Assembly (NCBI RefSeq): GCF_001276515.1
Contig: NZ_LDVZ01000029.1
Coordinates: 1-13,576 of the forward strand
Origin: Haemophilus sp. C1
GTDB taxonomy: Bacteria; Pseudomonadota; Gammaproteobacteria; Enterobacterales; Pasteurellaceae
DNA: 13,576 nt
Direction of reading: 5' to 3'
Shown here: one piece after another, positions 5,838 to 13,519 of the stretch
Layout of the letters: every line of letters starts with the position of its first letter
How positions within the stretch are numbered: the first letter of the stretch is position 1
Notes under the pieces: model-generated
Databases searched by the model: none
What the model saw: the letters and a program-made list of their open reading frames with translations, nothing else
What the model was told of the DNA's origin: nothing
Program-made: the position numbers and the translations under genes

Positions 5838-6878
5838 ATGAAGTTCAACAAAATTTCTTTTTCTGTTTCTGCCGCACTTTTAGCTGCAGGCTTGGCTATT
5901 TCTGGTTCTGCTAATGCTAAAGGTCGTTTAGTTGTGTACTGTAGTGCCACCAACATTCTGTGCGAAACCACCACAAAAGCATTTGGCGAAAAATATGATG
6001 TGAAAACATCCTTTATTCGTAACGGTTCAGGCAGTACTTTTGCTAAAGTTGAAGCTGAAAAAAATAACCCTCAAGCGGATGTTTGGTTCGGCGGTACTTT
6101 TGACCCTCAAGCACAAGCGGCTGAATTAGGGTTAATTGAGCCTTATAAATCTAAACACATTGATGAAATCGTAGAACGTTTCCGTGATCCAGCGAAAACG
6201 AAAGGTCACTATGTTTCCTCAATTTATATGGGGATCTTAGGTTTCGGTGTGAATACTGAGCGTTTGGCAAAATTAGGCATTAAAGAAGTGCCGAAATGCT
6301 GGAAAGACTTAACTGATCCACGCTTAAAAGGCGAAGTTCAAATCGCAGACCCTCAAAGTGCAGGTACAGCTTATACTGCATTGGCAACTTTCGTCCAATT
6401 ATGGGGTGAAAAAGAGGCGTTTGAATACTTAAAAGCCTTGCATCCTAACGTTTCTCAATATACCAAATCGGGTATCACGCCATCACGTAACTCTGCGCGT
6501 GGCGAAGCGACAATCGGCGTGGGTTTCTTACACGATTATGCTTTAGAAAAACGCAATGGCGCGCCATTAGAATTAGTCGTGCCGTGTGAAGGAACAGGCT
6601 ATGAATTAGGCGGTGTGAGTATCTTAAAAGGTGCGCGTAATATCGATAATGCAAAATTATTCGTCGATTGGGCGTTATCAAAAGAAGGTCAAGAATTAGC
6701 TTGGAAACAAGGGGATTCGTTACAAATCTTAACTAACACGACTGCAGAACAATCGCCAACTGCATTTGATCCAAATAAACTCAAATTAATCAATTATGAC
6801 TTTGAAAAATACGGTGCAACAGAACAACGCAAAGCCTTAATTGAAAAATGGGTACAAGAAGTTAAATTGGCGAAATAG
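5838..6878 (+). CDS. afuA: Periplasmic binding protein of the AfuABC transporter, copy 1
   Basis: This is a periplasmic solute-binding protein delivering ligand to the AfuB permease. The 346-residue precursor has a signal peptide (MKFNKISF, a hydrophobic core, cleavage after SANA at residue 27); the mature protein begins KGRLVVYCSA. Homologues are often annotated as ferric-iron binding proteins. However, AfuA of Actinobacillus pleuropneumoniae was shown to bind sugar phosphates such as glucose-6-phosphate, and no consecutive Tyr-Tyr iron dyad is present here. His232-Asp233 fall at mature positions 205-206, the His/Asp pair that, as I recall, contacts the sugar in the AfuA structure. Four cysteines (35, 42, 154, 250) are shared with copy 2 and may form two disulfides. 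It is the first gene after the CRP site and has a strong ribosome binding site. A terminator-like hairpin follows. The family is certain; the sugar-phosphate substrate is inferred. Confidence 0.93.
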   Translation: MKFNKISFSVSAALLAAGLAISGSANAKGRLVVYCSATNILCETTTKAFGEKYDVKTSFIRNGSGSTFAKVEAEKNNPQADVWFGGTFDPQAQAAELGLIEPYKSKHIDEIVERFRDPAKTKGHYVSSIYMGILGFGVNTERLAKLGIKEVPKCWKDLTDPRLKGEVQIADPQSAGTAYTALATFVQLWGEKEAFEYLKALHPNVSQYTKSGITPSRNSARGEATIGVGFLHDYALEKRNGAPLELVVPCEGTGYELGGVSILKGARNIDNAKLFVDWALSKEGQELAWKQGDSLQILTNTTAEQSPTAFDPNKLKLINYDFEKYGATEQRKALIEKWVQEVKLAK

Positions 6879-6886
6879 CACGGAAT

Positions 6887-6936
6887 AAGTGCGGTAAAAA
6901 ATACTGAAGTTTTTGACCGCACTTTTTCGTATTTTT
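6887..6936 (+). terminator. Hairpin from an inverted uptake-signal pair between the two afuA genes
   Basis: AAGTGCGGT (6887-6895) pairs with ACCGCACTT (6916-6924); five further A-T pairs extend the stem inward after a one-base bulge. A T-rich tail follows (6922-6927, then 6932-6936). With no strong promoter visible before the next gene, it probably lets part of the transcription through, so copy 1 is made in excess. Confidence 0.75.
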
Positions 6937-7000
6937 AATGTGATTTCGTTTCCCCTCTAAGAGATTGCAAAACCTTCATTCATAAGGGAGTTATAATCAG

Positions 7001-8035
7001 ATGAAACTATCAAAAATCGCAGTAACCCTCTCGGGTGTCATGTTAAGTGGATTGGTGTTAAGTAATCCATCTTTTGCAAAAGGACGTCTAGTCATTTATT
7101 GCAGCGCGCAAAATACGATGTGCGAGCAAGAAGCGATGGCATTTGAGAAAAAATTTGATGTTAAAACAAGTTTTATTCGTGGTGGAACAGGCACTATTCT
7201 AGCGAAAATTGATGCTGAAAAAGATAATCCACAAGGCGATGTTTGGTATGGCGGAACGATGGATCCCCATTCTCAAGCAGGAGAAATGGGTTTATTGGAG
7301 CCTTATAAATCATCCAATCTTCCTCAGATCGTAGAAAAATTCCGTGATCCAGCCAAAATGAAAGGGAATTATTCTTCGGCGATTTATTTGGGCGTGTTAG
7401 GTTTTGGCGTGAATCCAGAACGTTTGAAAAAATTGAATTTACCTATTCCAAAATGCTGGAAGGATTTAGCTAACCCAATTTACAAAAATGAAATTCAAGC
7501 CGCAGATCCACAAAGTTCTGGTACGGGCTATACTCAGCTAGCAACTTATATGCAACTTTGGGGAGAAGACGAGGCGTTTAAATTCTTAAAAGAGTTGAAT
7601 AAAAACGTATCGCAATATACCAAATCTGGTAATACGGCAACACGTAATACAGCGCGTGGGGAAACGGCAATTGGCATTGGTTTCTTGCATGAATATTCTT
7701 TAGAAAAAGCGAAAGGCGCTCCAGTAGAATTAGTCGTGCCTTGTGAAGGTACGGGCTATGAAATTGGCGGTGTGAGTGTCATTAAAGGCGCGCGTAATTT
7801 AGATAATGCGAAACTTTTTGTTGATTGGGCGTTATCCAAAGAGGCGCAAGAACTAACTTGGCAAAAAGGTGAAGCGTATTCCATTTTAACCAACACCAGT
7901 GCACAACAATCGCCTTATGCGTTAGATTTTAAATCTATTAATTTAATTAACTATGATTTTGATAAATACGGTGCGACTGATTTACGTAAACGCTTAATCA
8001 CAAAATGGGTTGATGAAGTAAAATTAGCCAAATAA
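7001..8035 (+). CDS. afuA: Periplasmic binding protein of the AfuABC transporter, copy 2
   Basis: This is a second, tandem AfuA-type solute-binding protein of 344 residues. It has a signal peptide (MKLSKIAV, hydrophobic core, cleavage after SFA at about residue 26) and a mature start KGRLVIYCSAQ. By eye it is roughly two-thirds identical to the preceding protein along its whole length, with the same four cysteines (34, 41, 152, 248) and no gaps beyond a residue or two, so it arose by duplication and has diverged. Ligand-region motifs such as DVWYGGTMDP, QYTKSGNTATRN and VPCEGTGYE are kept. The His-Asp pair of copy 1 is His230-Glu231 here, and the FIRNGSGST loop is FIRGGTGTI, so ligand preference may differ. 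Its ribosome binding site AAGGGAG (6984-6990) is 10 nt from the ATG. A strong terminator hairpin follows, before the permease gene. Confidence 0.92.
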   Translation: MKLSKIAVTLSGVMLSGLVLSNPSFAKGRLVIYCSAQNTMCEQEAMAFEKKFDVKTSFIRGGTGTILAKIDAEKDNPQGDVWYGGTMDPHSQAGEMGLLEPYKSSNLPQIVEKFRDPAKMKGNYSSAIYLGVLGFGVNPERLKKLNLPIPKCWKDLANPIYKNEIQAADPQSSGTGYTQLATYMQLWGEDEAFKFLKELNKNVSQYTKSGNTATRNTARGETAIGIGFLHEYSLEKAKGAPVELVVPCEGTGYEIGGVSVIKGARNLDNAKLFVDWALSKEAQELTWQKGEAYSILTNTSAQQSPYALDFKSINLINYDFDKYGATDLRKRLITKWVDEVKLAK

Positions 8036-8045
8036 TGATGTCACT

Positions 8046-8081
8046 AACGAAGTGATATGTCGCATATCGCTTCGTTTTTTT
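8046..8081 (+). terminator. Strong intrinsic terminator between binding-protein and permease genes
   Basis: AACGAAGTGATATG (8046-8059) pairs with CATATCGCTTCGTT (8063-8076) over 14 bp, with one wobble and a 3-nt loop, followed by an uninterrupted run of seven T (8075-8081). It is the best-formed terminator inside the operon. Since afuB follows 18 nt later without a visible promoter, it probably acts as an attenuator that lowers permease and ATPase synthesis relative to the binding proteins. Confidence 0.85.
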
Positions 8082-8098
8082 ACCTTATGCGAGGTTGT

Positions 8099-10156
8099 AT
8101 GAACGCAAAAAAACTTTCCATAATGCATTCTGCTTATTTTTGGATTATTTTATCCTTGTTGGCGTTTGCGCTCTTGCCTTCCAATGCACTTGATTACGGT
8201 TTGTTTGAAAGTACTTCAGATGAATATTTAGAGGCAATGGGCTGGGCTTCTTTCAATTTAACTTGGGCTTGGTTCCTACCCGTTATTGTGTATGGTGCTT
8301 TGCCGTTATTTAGATTGCCACAGAAAACTCAAGCAAAAACAGAGCTATTTTTGACCGCACTTTCTGTACTATTTATGTTTATCAGTGCGACGGTGTGCAA
8401 AATTAGTATGGGCTATTCTGTGATTGTGTTACTTGCGGGATATACCGCATTAGCGACACTTTCATTGGCAAAACTTAAAGTAATGCAAGGGGATAAATTT
8501 ATCATCGCTTCTTTACTTTGCATTATTTTGCTCATTTTCTTCTTTATCGTTTATCCAACATTGGCGATTTTCGTTTCAATGTTTTATGACGGTGACACGT
8601 TTGCGCCACAGCAAGTGATGCGTATTTTAACGCAGAGCTATATTGTTCGCGTAATTACCAATTCTCTTTTCTTATCGGGCTTTGTGGGCATAGTTTCGAC
8701 TGTATTTGGTTTAGCCTTTGCGCTTTATACTACGCGTATCGCTCGTAGAACGGCATTTATCGGAAAAATTTTCTCTATTTTGCCGATTGTTACGCCACCA
8801 TTTGTTGTGGGATTAGGGGTAACTTTAATGCTTGGCCGTTCTGGTTATGTAACTGAATTTTTAAGTGAATATTTTGGTTTTTCCAATCATAACTGGCTTT
8901 ATGGTTTTAATGGGATTGCGATTGCGCAAATTCTCGCATTTGCTCCGATTTCTTTTATGATTTTAGACGGCGCATTGAAATCGGTACATCCTTCTATTGA
9001 AGAAGCCTCTTATACGTTGCGCGCTAATCGTTATCAAACGTTCTATCAGATTATTTTTCCGTTACTACGTCCTGCATTAGCAAATTCTTTCTTAATTGTA
9101 TTTATTCAATCATTGGCGGACTTTAGTAATCCGTTAGTGTTGGGTGGAAGTTTCGATGTAATTGCCACACAAATTTATTTCTATATTGCGGGTTCACAAC
9201 TTGATTATGCTTCAGCTAGTACTTTAGGTTCGATGTTGTTAATTTTCTCGTTGGCGATTTTTATCATTCAATACATTTGGATTGGTAACCGCTCTTATGT
9301 CACCGTTTCAGGTAAATCTTATCGTGGTGATGTGCAAGATCTTCCAACTGGTTTGAAATATACCATCATTGGCATGCTTGGATTCTGGGTAATCTTTAAT
9401 ATGGCACTTTACGGTAGTATTTTCTACGGAAGTTTCACTGTAAATTGGGGCGTAGATTACACTTTAACCTTGAAAAATTATGCCATGTTATTCGGGCAAG
9501 GATTGAGCGATGGGGCGTGGCCATCACTGATCAATACCTTAATCTATGCAGGTATTGCCGCACCATTAACCGCATTCTTTGGATTATTGATTGCGTACAT
9601 TGTGGTACGTAAAGATTTTCAAGGTAAAAAATCCCTTGAGTTTTTAACGATGCTTTGCTTTGCCGTACCTGGGACTGTGGCAGGGGTATCTTATATTTTA
9701 GCGTTCAACAATGCGCCACTTTATATTACGGGTACGGGCATTATCGTGATTATTTCAATGGTAATGCGTGACTTACCAATTGGTATGCGAGCAGCGATTG
9801 CTGGGTTAGGGCAGCTTGATAAATCCCTTGATGAAGCATCGCTTTCTTTAAAAGGGAGTTCGTGGAAAACATTGCGCTTTATCGTATTGCCGTTATTAAA
9901 ACCTGCGTTGCTTTCCGCGCTTGTGACTAGTTTCGTTCGTGCAATGACGACAGTAAGTGCAATTATATTCTTAGTGACTGCAGATACTCGCGTTGCTACC
10001 GCATATATTTTAAATCGTGTGGAAGACGGAGAATACGGCATCGCAATTGCATACGGCTCTATCTTAATTGTTGTGATGATGGCAATTATTTTATTCTTCG
10101 ACTGGATTGTAGGTGATACACGTATCTCTCGTTCTAAAGCGAAAAAAATGAATTAA
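8099..10156 (+). CDS. afuB: Fused two-domain permease of the AfuABC transporter
   Basis: This is the inner-membrane channel of the ABC importer. The 685-residue product fuses two permease domains, each with the cytoplasmic EAA loop that contacts the ATPase: EEASYTL ending GRPAL-like (LLRPAL) from residue 301, and DEASLSL to LLKPAL from residue 578. About twelve or more hydrophobic helices are visible, four of them (residues about 10-165) before the first conserved permease core. This matches the FbpB/AfuB type. The ATG at 8099 is chosen because it follows GAGG (8091-8094) and lies beyond the terminator. An in-frame ATG at 8057 is buried in the terminator stem and would add 14 unlikely residues. 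The reading frame is intact. afuC follows after 24 nt. Confidence 0.93.
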   Translation: MNAKKLSIMHSAYFWIILSLLAFALLPSNALDYGLFESTSDEYLEAMGWASFNLTWAWFLPVIVYGALPLFRLPQKTQAKTELFLTALSVLFMFISATVCKISMGYSVIVLLAGYTALATLSLAKLKVMQGDKFIIASLLCIILLIFFFIVYPTLAIFVSMFYDGDTFAPQQVMRILTQSYIVRVITNSLFLSGFVGIVSTVFGLAFALYTTRIARRTAFIGKIFSILPIVTPPFVVGLGVTLMLGRSGYVTEFLSEYFGFSNHNWLYGFNGIAIAQILAFAPISFMILDGALKSVHPSIEEASYTLRANRYQTFYQIIFPLLRPALANSFLIVFIQSLADFSNPLVLGGSFDVIATQIYFYIAGSQLDYASASTLGSMLLIFSLAIFIIQYIWIGNRSYVTVSGKSYRGDVQDLPTGLKYTIIGMLGFWVIFNMALYGSIFYGSFTVNWGVDYTLTLKNYAMLFGQGLSDGAWPSLINTLIYAGIAAPLTAFFGLLIAYIVVRKDFQGKKSLEFLTMLCFAVPGTVAGVSYILAFNNAPLYITGTGIIVIISMVMRDLPIGMRAAIAGLGQLDKSLDEASLSLKGSSWKTLRFIVLPLLKPALLSALVTSFVRAMTTVSAIIFLVTADTRVATAYILNRVEDGEYGIAIAYGSILIVVMMAIILFFDWIVGDTRISRSKAKKMN
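8354..8362 (-). repeat. DNA uptake signal core inside afuB
   Basis: Exact ACCGCACTT, complement of the uptake core, encoding Thr-Ala-Leu in an N-terminal helix of AfuB. Confidence 0.9.
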
Positions 10157-10180
10157 CTCGTTAAGTTGTAGGTAAATATT

Positions 10181-11230
10181 ATGAGTAATAATGATTTCTT
10201 AGTATTAAAAAATATCACCAAAGCATTTGGTAAAGCGGTCGTCATTGATAATTTAGATTTAACGATCAAACGTGGCACGATGGTAACATTGTTAGGGCCA
10301 TCAGGCTGTGGTAAAACCACCGTATTACGTTTGGTTGCGGGGTTAGAAAATCCAACATCAGGTCAAATTTTTATTGATGGCGAAGACGTAACAAAATCCT
10401 CTATTCAAAATCGAGATATTTGTATTGTCTTCCAATCTTACGCACTTTTCCCGCATATGAGCATTGGCGATAACGTTGGCTACGGCTTAAAAATGCAGGG
10501 CATTAGCAAAGAAGAACGCGCTAAACGTGTAAAAGAGGCTTTAGAATTGGTGGATTTAGCGGGCTTTGAAGATCGTTTTGTCGATCAAATTTCGGGTGGG
10601 CAACAACAACGTGTCGCCCTAGCTCGTGCTTTAGTATTAAAACCAAAAGTTTTGTTGTTTGATGAACCATTAAGTAATTTAGATGCAAACTTACGTCGTT
10701 CAATGCGTGAAAAAATCCGTGAATTGCAACAACGTTTAGGCATTACCTCGCTTTATGTGACACACGACCAAACAGAGGCCTTTGCGGTATCTGATGAAGT
10801 TATCGTTATGCATAAAGGTAAAATTATGCAAAAAGCGCCAGCGAAAGAGCTTTATCTCCGACCAAATTCTTTGTTCTTAGCTAACTTTATGGGTGAATCC
10901 AGTATTTTCGATGGAAAATTAGAAAATGGTATGGTGGATATTAATGGCTATCATGTATCGTTAAAAGATGCTGCACAGTTTAATTTACCCGATGGTGAAT
11001 GCTTAGTAGGTATTCGCCCAGAAGCAATTTATCTTGCTGCAGAGGGCAGCGATGCTCAACGTTGTGAGATTAAAAGTGCGGTCTATATGGGCAACCATTG
11101 GGAAGTGGTCGCAAACTGGGCGGGCAAAGATTTACTGGTAAATTGTAAACCAGAAGATTTTAATGCCGATTTAAAACAAGCCTATGTAAATTTATCTGAT
11201 CACGGTATTTTCTTATTGAAGAAAGAGTAG
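10181..11230 (+). CDS. afuC: ATP-binding subunit of the AfuABC transporter
   Basis: This ABC-type ATPase energises the importer from the cytoplasmic face, presumably as a dimer on the two EAA loops of AfuB. The 349-residue product has Walker [10 protein letters not shown] at 39-47, the Q-loop at Gln85 ([10 protein letters not shown]), the signature ISGGQQQR at 137-144, and Walker B VLLFDEP at 157-163. It also has the D-loop SNLD and the switch His195 (THDQ). Residues from about 240 form a C-terminal TOBE-type regulatory domain, as in FbpC and PotA relatives. Only a weak ribosome binding site (TAGGT) precedes the ATG, 24 nt after afuB. It is the last gene of the operon and is followed by two terminators. 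Confidence 0.96.
   Translation: MSNNDFLVLKNITKAFGKAVVIDNLDLTIKRGTMVTLLGPSGCGKTTVLRLVAGLENPTSGQIFIDGEDVTKSSIQNRDICIVFQSYALFPHMSIGDNVGYGLKMQGISKEERAKRVKEALELVDLAGFEDRFVDQISGGQQQRVALARALVLKPKVLLFDEPLSNLDANLRRSMREKIRELQQRLGITSLYVTHDQTEAFAVSDEVIVMHKGKIMQKAPAKELYLRPNSLFLANFMGESSIFDGKLENGMVDINGYHVSLKDAAQFNLPDGECLVGIRPEAIYLAAEGSDAQRCEIKSAVYMGNHWEVVANWAGKDLLVNCKPEDFNADLKQAYVNLSDHGIFLLKKE
11074..11082 (+). repeat. DNA uptake signal core inside afuC
   Basis: Exact AAGTGCGGT within the TOBE-domain coding region of afuC. Confidence 0.9.
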
Positions 11231-11243
11231 TACAGACATAAAA

Positions 11244-11273
11244 AAAAGTGCGGTGAAATTTTACCGCACTTTT
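11244..11273 (+). terminator. Inverted uptake-signal pair hairpin after afuC
   Basis: AAAAGTGCGGT (11244-11254) and ACCGCACTTTT (11263-11273) form a perfect 11-bp stem with an 8-nt loop, 13 nt after the afuC stop. Each arm holds an exact uptake core. The following T run is short, so it probably acts together with the second hairpin just downstream. Confidence 0.8.
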
Positions 11274-11285
11274 GTGATTACAATT

Positions 11286-11313
11286 AAGGGGAAGGCTCTT
11301 CCCCTTTTTTATT
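11286..11313 (+). terminator. Second terminator of the afu operon
   Basis: AAGGGGAA (11286-11293) pairs with TTCCCCTT (11299-11306) around a 5-nt loop, followed by a T run (11305-11310, then ATTT). It lies between afuC and the convergent permease gene, which ends at 11321. Confidence 0.85.
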
Positions 11314-11320
11314 TCTGTTA

Positions 11321-12637
11321 TTAAATCGCCCAACCGCCGGCATAGAATGCAACGAGTACGATTGCAATAATCACAGTACCTACATTTAAGCGTTTAATAT
11401 CGCCACTCACGATTCTTCCAATTACTAATGCCGCAAAACCTAACATAATGCCAGTTACGATGTTGGCGGTAAGCACGATAAATACTGCGCAGGTTAATCC
11501 GCTCATAGCTCCAACGAAATCATCGAAATCTAGTTTGCTTACATTGCTTAACATTAATAAACCAACGTACATTAATGCTGGAGCAGTTGCGTATCCAGGC
11601 ACTAAGAACGCTAATGGTTGGAAGAAAAGCATTAATAGGAATAACACACCAACAACGATAGCAGTAATACCTGTTTTACCGCCCGCGGCTGTCCCTGCTG
11701 CCGACTCAATATAAACGGCAGCTGGTGCTGTACCGAATAAGCCTGAGAATAAGCTACTGATTGAGTCTGAAGTTAAAGCTTTACCGCCATTGATAATTTG
11801 ACCATCCTTATCAAGCAAGTCGGCTTGACCTGCAACTGCGCGAATAGTGCCCGTTGCATCAAATACGGCGGTCATCACTAAAGCAAATACGACAGGCAAG
11901 ATTGCGGGTTGTAGTGCGCCCATAAAGTCTAATTGTAAGAAAAGAGAATTTTCACCAAAGGTTGGCATTTTGAAAATTTCTCCGCCAAATTTTACATTTG
12001 GATCAAAAATTAAACCTACGATAGTAATAGCGATAATTACCCATAAAATACCGCCTTTAATTTTCATTTTTTCAAGGCCGATAATGAGCGCCAAACCAAT
12101 TAAGGACATCATGACTGGGAATGAGGTGAAATCGCCTAATTTTACTGGCAAGCCAGCTTGATTGCTGACGACTAAACCAACGCCGTTTGCCGCAATTAAA
12201 AGTAAAAAGAGTCCGATACCAATGCCCGCTCCGTGAGCGATACTGGATGGTAAATTACGCAAGATCCATGCACGGATACCTGTGGCAGAAATTAAGGTAA
12301 ACACCCCCCCCATTAAGAATACAGCTCCTAGGGCAACAGGAATGGCGACCTTTTGACCAATTACTAAGCTAAATGCCGTGAAAGCAGTAAGAGAAATTGC
12401 ACAACCAATTGCCATTGGTGCATTTGCCCATAAGCCAATTAAGATAGAGCCTAACCCCGCAACTAAACAGGTGGCAATAAAGACAGATTCCGCAGGAAAA
12501 CCTGCAGCACCTAGCATATTTGGTACCACGATTACAGAATAAACCATTGCTAAGAAAGTGGTTAAACCCGCGATAATTTCTTGACGAACAGTTGAACCAC
12601 GTTGCTTGAGCTCAAATGTTTTTTCTAAAGTTGGCAT
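11321..12637 (-). CDS. NCS2-family purine nucleobase permease (AzgA type)
   Basis: This is an inner-membrane proton symporter of the AzgA-like branch of NCS2, with adenine, hypoxanthine or guanine as the likely substrate. The 438-residue protein is hydrophobic throughout, with about 12-14 helices. It shows the N-terminal family block [28 protein letters not shown] at 259-264 and [15 protein letters not shown] from 302, then [12 protein letters not shown]. The conserved Asp260 and Glu311 are present. In the third-helix motif, where close relatives such as E. coli AdeP/AdeQ have APAMGLNAFF, this protein has [11 protein letters not shown], replacing the substrate-linked Asn by Thr84. The start follows AAGGA at 5 nt. 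A PurR-type operator lies over its promoter, supporting a purine role. A run of eight G lies in codons 109-112. Substrate specificity cannot be settled from sequence. Confidence 0.9.
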   Translation of the reverse strand: MPTLEKTFELKQRGSTVRQEIIAGLTTFLAMVYSVIVVPNMLGAAGFPAESVFIATCLVAGLGSILIGLWANAPMAIGCAISLTAFTAFSLVIGQKVAIPVALGAVFLMGGVFTLISATGIRAWILRNLPSSIAHGAGIGIGLFLLLIAANGVGLVVSNQAGLPVKLGDFTSFPVMMSLIGLALIIGLEKMKIKGGILWVIIAITIVGLIFDPNVKFGGEIFKMPTFGENSLFLQLDFMGALQPAILPVVFALVMTAVFDATGTIRAVAGQADLLDKDGQIINGGKALTSDSISSLFSGLFGTAPAAVYIESAAGTAAGGKTGITAIVVGVLFLLMLFFQPLAFLVPGYATAPALMYVGLLMLSNVSKLDFDDFVGAMSGLTCAVFIVLTANIVTGIMLGFAALVIGRIVSGDIKRLNVGTVIIAIVLVAFYAGGWAI

Positions 12638-12684
12638 AGTGTTCCTTAAAGTTGAGTGAAAAATTGAAGTGAATAAGGTACGCT

Positions 12685-12721
12685 ATTTTACATCATAAAA
12701 ATGAGAAGTAAACGTTTGCGT
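12685..12721 (-). promoter_or_regulatory. Purine permease promoter with PurR operator
   Basis: On the minus strand ACGCAAACGTTTAC (12708-12721) matches the PurR consensus, whose palindromic core is GCAAACGTTTGC, in 11 of 12 core bases. A probable promoter is TTTACT (12707-12712), a 16-bp spacer and TAAAAT (12685-12690), with a start near 12678. An alternative -10, TATGAT, lies at 12692-12697. In either case the operator covers the -35 region, so binding would repress transcription when purines are plentiful. Confidence 0.75.
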
Positions 12722-12738
12722 GAGTTTTGTTTAGGATA

Positions 12739-12747
12739 AAGTGCGGT
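12739..12747 (+). repeat. DNA uptake signal core between the permease gene and ppa
   Basis: Exact AAGTGCGGT followed by AT-rich sequence, in the divergent intergenic region. Confidence 0.9.
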
Positions 12748-12823
12748 CAAAATTATGAATAGTTATGAAATAATCTATTTGCTGATTTTCTCTACAAATG
12801 AGACTGCGAGTCAGCAGAAAAAC

Positions 12824-12832
12824 TGCTATACT
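12824..12832 (+). promoter_or_regulatory. Extended -10 promoter of ppa
   Basis: TGCTATACT contains the TGn extension followed by a -10 TATACT (12827-12832, 5 of 6). No strong -35 lies 17 bp upstream, which is usual for extended -10 promoters. Transcription would start near 12839, about 30 nt before the ATG. Confidence 0.65.
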
Positions 12833-12870
12833 TGTCGCGTTTTTTAACTTGATAAAATGAAGGAAACAAA

Positions 12871-13401
12871 ATGGCTGATTTTAATCAAATTTTAACGCCA
12901 GGCGATGTAGATGCTGGCATTATCAATGTAGTAAATGAAATTCCAGAAGGTAGCTGCCATAAAATCGAATGGAACCGTAAAGTTGCAGCATTCCAATTAG
13001 ATCGTGTTGAGCCAGCAATTTTTGCAAAACCAACTAACTATGGATTTATTCCACAAACTTTAGATGAAGATGGAGATGAGTTAGATGTGTTATTAATCAC
13101 TCGCCAACCATTAGCAACAGGTGTATTCCTTGAAGCTAAAGTAATTGGTGTCATGAAATTTGTTGATGATGGCGAAGTGGATGACAAAATCGTTTGTGTT
13201 CCAGCAGATGATCGTGATACAGGCAATGCGTATAATTCATTAGCAGATTTACCGGCAAGATTAATTAAACAAATTGAATTCCACTTCAATAACTACAAAG
13301 CACTTAAAAAACCAGGCTCAACGAAAGTGACCCATTGGGGCGATGTAGAAGAAGCGAAAGAAGTGATTCGTGAGTCTATTAAACGTTGGAATGAGCGTTA
13401 A
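12871..13401 (+). CDS. ppa: Inorganic pyrophosphatase (family I)
   Basis: Ppa hydrolyses pyrophosphate to two phosphates in the cytoplasm, driving nucleotide, RNA and amino-acyl-tRNA synthesis; family I enzymes are Mg-dependent hexamers in bacteria. The product has 176 residues, the usual bacterial length. It carries the family signature DGDELDV with the metal-binding Asp67, Asp69 and Asp72, and a second acidic pair, Asp104-Asp105, before KIVCVP. KPTNYGFIPQT (residues 53-63) is the conserved strand before the active site. The ATG follows AAGGAAA at 6 nt, behind an extended -10 promoter. It is a single-gene unit with its own terminator. Confidence 0.97.
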   Translation: MADFNQILTPGDVDAGIINVVNEIPEGSCHKIEWNRKVAAFQLDRVEPAIFAKPTNYGFIPQTLDEDGDELDVLLITRQPLATGVFLEAKVIGVMKFVDDGEVDDKIVCVPADDRDTGNAYNSLADLPARLIKQIEFHFNNYKALKKPGSTKVTHWGDVEEAKEVIRESIKRWNER

Positions 13402-13422
13402 TTAATAAACACATTTGATTGT

Positions 13423-13456
13423 AAAAGTCCCTGATTCTTTGAGTTGGGGATTTTTT
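13423..13456 (+). terminator. Intrinsic terminator of ppa
   Basis: AAAAGTCCCTGA (13423-13434) pairs with TTGGGGATTTTT (13444-13455) through about 12 pairs with several wobbles, and the T run 13451-13456 closes it. It begins 22 nt after the ppa stop. Confidence 0.7.
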
Positions 13457-13483
13457 ATAGCAAATTTCAGAAATTTAGATAAT

Positions 13484-13505
13484 AAAAAAACACCTTTCGG
13501 CGCTT
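13484..13505 (-). terminator. Terminator of the tRNA-Lys transcript
   Basis: On the minus strand AAGCGCC (13499-13505) pairs with GGTGTTT (13488-13494), including two wobbles, around a GAAA tetraloop. A run of seven T follows (13484-13490). It lies 14 nt beyond the tRNA CCA end. Confidence 0.75.
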
Positions 13506-13519
13506 GCTTTATTTTTAAG

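Noticed and set aside
6939..6954. Possible second CRP site (TGTGATTTCGTTTCCC) between the afuA genes.
   Set aside because: Only the left half-site is good; the right half fails and no suitably spaced promoter is seen.
6992..6997. Perfect TATAAT just before the second afuA gene.
   Set aside because: It would start transcription inside the coding sequence (about 7004) and lies between the ribosome binding site and the ATG, so it is taken as chance.
8057..8098. Longer afuB start at ATG 8057.
   Set aside because: This ATG lies inside a 14-bp terminator stem and has no ribosome binding site; ATG 8099 follows GAGG.
12780..12816. Inverted repeat TGCTGA/TCAGCA upstream of ppa as an operator.
   Set aside because: Only 6 bp with a 25-nt gap in AT-rich DNA; not distinguishable from chance.
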